NCBI GenBank assembly: GCA_903873585.1
Contig: CAIQOV010000014.1
Coordinates: 1 to 64,000, forward strand
DNA length: 64,000 bases
Origin: an uncultured Rhodobacterales bacterium
GTDB lineage: Bacteria; Pseudomonadota; Alphaproteobacteria; Rhodobacterales; Rhodobacteraceae
Direction of reading: 5' to 3'
Position 1 is the first letter of the stretch. Each line of letters opens with the position of its first letter. This document shows positions 62,387 to 64,000 of this stretch, piece after piece. A program made the translations under genes and the position numbers. Under the pieces are notes generated by a model. It did no database searches, was not told where the DNA came from, and saw nothing but the letters and a program-made list of their open reading frames with translations.

Positions 62387-63709
62387 TCACTTTGTCCGCT
62401 TGCGGTAGATGATGTCTAGATAGACGGCGACGATCAGAACAAGGCCTACGACGATGTTTTGCACCGCCGTGTCAAAGCCGATCAGCACCATGCCGGTGCG
62501 CAGGCTTTCCATGACCAAAGCGCCCAGAACCGCGCCGTAGATCGTGCCCACGCCGCCCGCCAATGACGTGCCGCCGATCACGGCAGCGGCGATAACGTAC
62601 AGCTCGTCAGTCTGCCCCAAAGCGTTGGTGGCCGAGGTCAGGCGTGCCGAAGAGATCACCGCCGACAGACCGGCCAGCATCCCCATCAGCGCATAAATCT
62701 TAACCGTCATCCAGCGCACGTTAATGCCCGACAGCGCCGCAGCTTCTGGGTTGCCGCCAATGGCAAAGACATAGCGCCCAAAGCGGGTGCGGGTCATCAA
62801 GACCGTCATCAGCAGGGCCACTGTCACCAAGATCAGCACCGGATAGGCAAAGCCAAGGCTGATGAACAGGCCTTCTGGGGGAACGATGATGTTGTTCGCC
62901 TCGGCATAGGCTTTCACGATGCCCTTGGGCCAATAATAGCTGTCAACCACCAAAACCGCGCCAAGGATCAGCGCGCAGCCAAGCGCGCCCATGAACACCT
63001 CGGCCCAGATCGGGCGTTGGGGAAAATCATGTTTCTGGCGGTTCTTGCGGCCCGCAAGCAGGCCGTACAGCACCGCAGCGCAGGCGATGATCCCGATGAT
63101 CCACGATCCCGTCGACCCGATTGATCCGTAAGGCCCGCCGCCCAACAGTTGGAAATTCGTATCCACTGGCGAAATCGTGCGCCCGTTCGCCATCAAGAAG
63201 GCCGCACCGCGCCACGCCATCAGGCCGCCCAGCGTGACGATGAACGACGGAATGGCAAGATAGGCGATCAGCACGCCGTTCAAGGTGCCAATCAGCGCGC
63301 CCAACGACAGGCCCACCGCCACCGTGATGATCCAAATCGCCGGATGCCCCAGCCCCATCGAGGGTGGCAACCATTCGACCTGCAACAGGCCCATCACCAT
63401 GCCGATGAAGCCCAGTAAAGAGCCAACCGACAGGTCAATATTGCGTGTGACGATCACCAGCACCATGCCCGTGGCCATCACGCCAATCGAGCACATCTGG
63501 ACAGACAGGTTCCACAAGTTGCGCGGCGTCAGGAAAAAGCCTTCGCCGTTAAAAACAACGCCGTAAAAGTGAAAGCCGAACCAAATCAGCAGCAAAGCAC
63601 CGGCCATGCCCATCAGGCGGGTGTCAATTTCGGTTGCCGCAACAAAGCGGGCAAAGGGGCTGCCCTTCAGATCATGGCTGGCATGAGCGGGGCGGGGGGC
63701 TGTGGTCAT
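62387..63709 (-). CDS. xylH: Xylose/sugar ABC transporter permease
   Basis: Multi-[21 protein letters not shown] and [29 protein letters not shown]. Confidence 0.92.
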   Translation of the reverse strand: MTTAPRPAHASHDLKGSPFARFVAATEIDTRLMGMAGALLLIWFGFHFYGVVFNGEGFFLTPRNLWNLSVQMCSIGVMATGMVLVIVTRNIDLSVGSLLGFIGMVMGLLQVEWLPPSMGLGHPAIWIITVAVGLSLGALIGTLNGVLIAYLAIPSFIVTLGGLMAWRGAAFLMANGRTISPVDTNFQLLGGGPYGSIGSTGSWIIGIIACAAVLYGLLAGRKNRQKHDFPQRPIWAEVFMGALGCALILGAVLVVDSYYWPKGIVKAYAEANNIIVPPEGLFISLGFAYPVLILVTVALLMTVLMTRTRFGRYVFAIGGNPEAAALSGINVRWMTVKIYALMGMLAGLSAVISSARLTSATNALGQTDELYVIAAAVIGGTSLAGGVGTIYGAVLGALVMESLRTGMVLIGFDTAVQNIVVGLVLIVAVYLDIIYRKRTK

Positions 63710-63790
63710 GTGGTCAACCCTTGGAATGTCGGAGGGAAACGCATTGCGCGCAAAAGCCGGACCTTGGCCCTATGCCGGATCGGCAAGACG

Positions 63791-63820
63791 AAAAGGGCCG
63801 GCGAGGTGTCTCGCCGGCCC
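63791..63820 (-). terminator. Strong hairpin with T-run between xylF and xylH (minus strand)
   Basis: GGGCCGGCGAG-GTGT-CTCGCCGGCCC perfect 11-bp stem, TTTT on minus-strand 3' side. Confidence 0.8.
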
Positions 63821-63828
63821 GATTTAGC

Positions 63829-64000
63829 TTATTGGCAGGCTGCGACGTCAGCCAAAGCGCCTTCACAGGCTTGCTCTTTGGTGATGTGGCCGCCGTCAAT
63901 CGCCAGATTGATGGTTTCCTTGGTGATCGCTGTCGGCGTCATCAGGATAGCGTTCATTTCAACGCCTTTTTCGCCACCAGAGAACTTGGCCGCGCCTTCG
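63829..64000 (-). CDS. xylF: Xylose ABC transporter substrate-binding protein (3' end only, truncated by window)
   Basis: Minus-strand C-terminus ...NAILMTPTAITKETINLAIDGGHITKEQACEGALADVAACQ*, upstream of xylH. Confidence 0.85.
   Translation of the reverse strand, partial: EGAAKFSGGEKGVEMNAILMTPTAITKETINLAIDGGHITKEQACEGALADVAACQ

Overview
The window is a chromosomal segment of a GC-rich alphaproteobacterium. Gene content and order suggest Rhodobacterales. It is mostly housekeeping and transport operons, with no prophage, CRISPR array or intact transposase recognised.

Order from left to right: FeS-type cryptochrome/photolyase with a small DUF2256 partner; LysR, DoxX, VOC, glutathionyl-hydroquinone reductase-like and esterase genes; tRNA-Glu; recJ; TauE/SafE; GH3; urtABCDE; sulfate ABC transporter (sbp-cysT-cysW-cysA) plus Lrp/AsnC; purM-purN; a CAT-anticodon tRNA; LprI-like protein; tRNA-Cys; dnaG-rpoD; an intergenic REP/REPIN cluster; a YefM/YoeB-type toxin-antitoxin pair; nrdR-ribD; a dcw cluster (murD-GFA-ftsW-murG-murC-murB-ddl-ftsQ-ftsA-ftsZ-lpxC) followed by bamD-recN; a corrinoid protein/DUF1638/homocysteine methyltransferase group around a radical-SAM gene; DUF1476; purC-purS; an alcohol dehydrogenase; a vanadium-haloperoxidase/CRTAC1 pair; and xylA-xylB-xylG-xylH-xylF (xylF truncated by the window edge).

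The most unusual signals I see are: (1) a second, mostly synonymously diverged copy of the rpoD 3' end lying 166 bp downstream, between two inverted REP doublets; (2) a GTTC-N7-GTTC LexA-type box 12 nt upstream of a radical-SAM gene; (3) the adjacent vanadium-haloperoxidase and CRTAC1 genes; (4) a dispersed split-methionine-synthase-like group with DUF1638; (5) several precise intergenic palindromes upstream of recJ, ftsW, ftsZ and the toxin-antitoxin operon. All family calls come from motif recognition without database searches.
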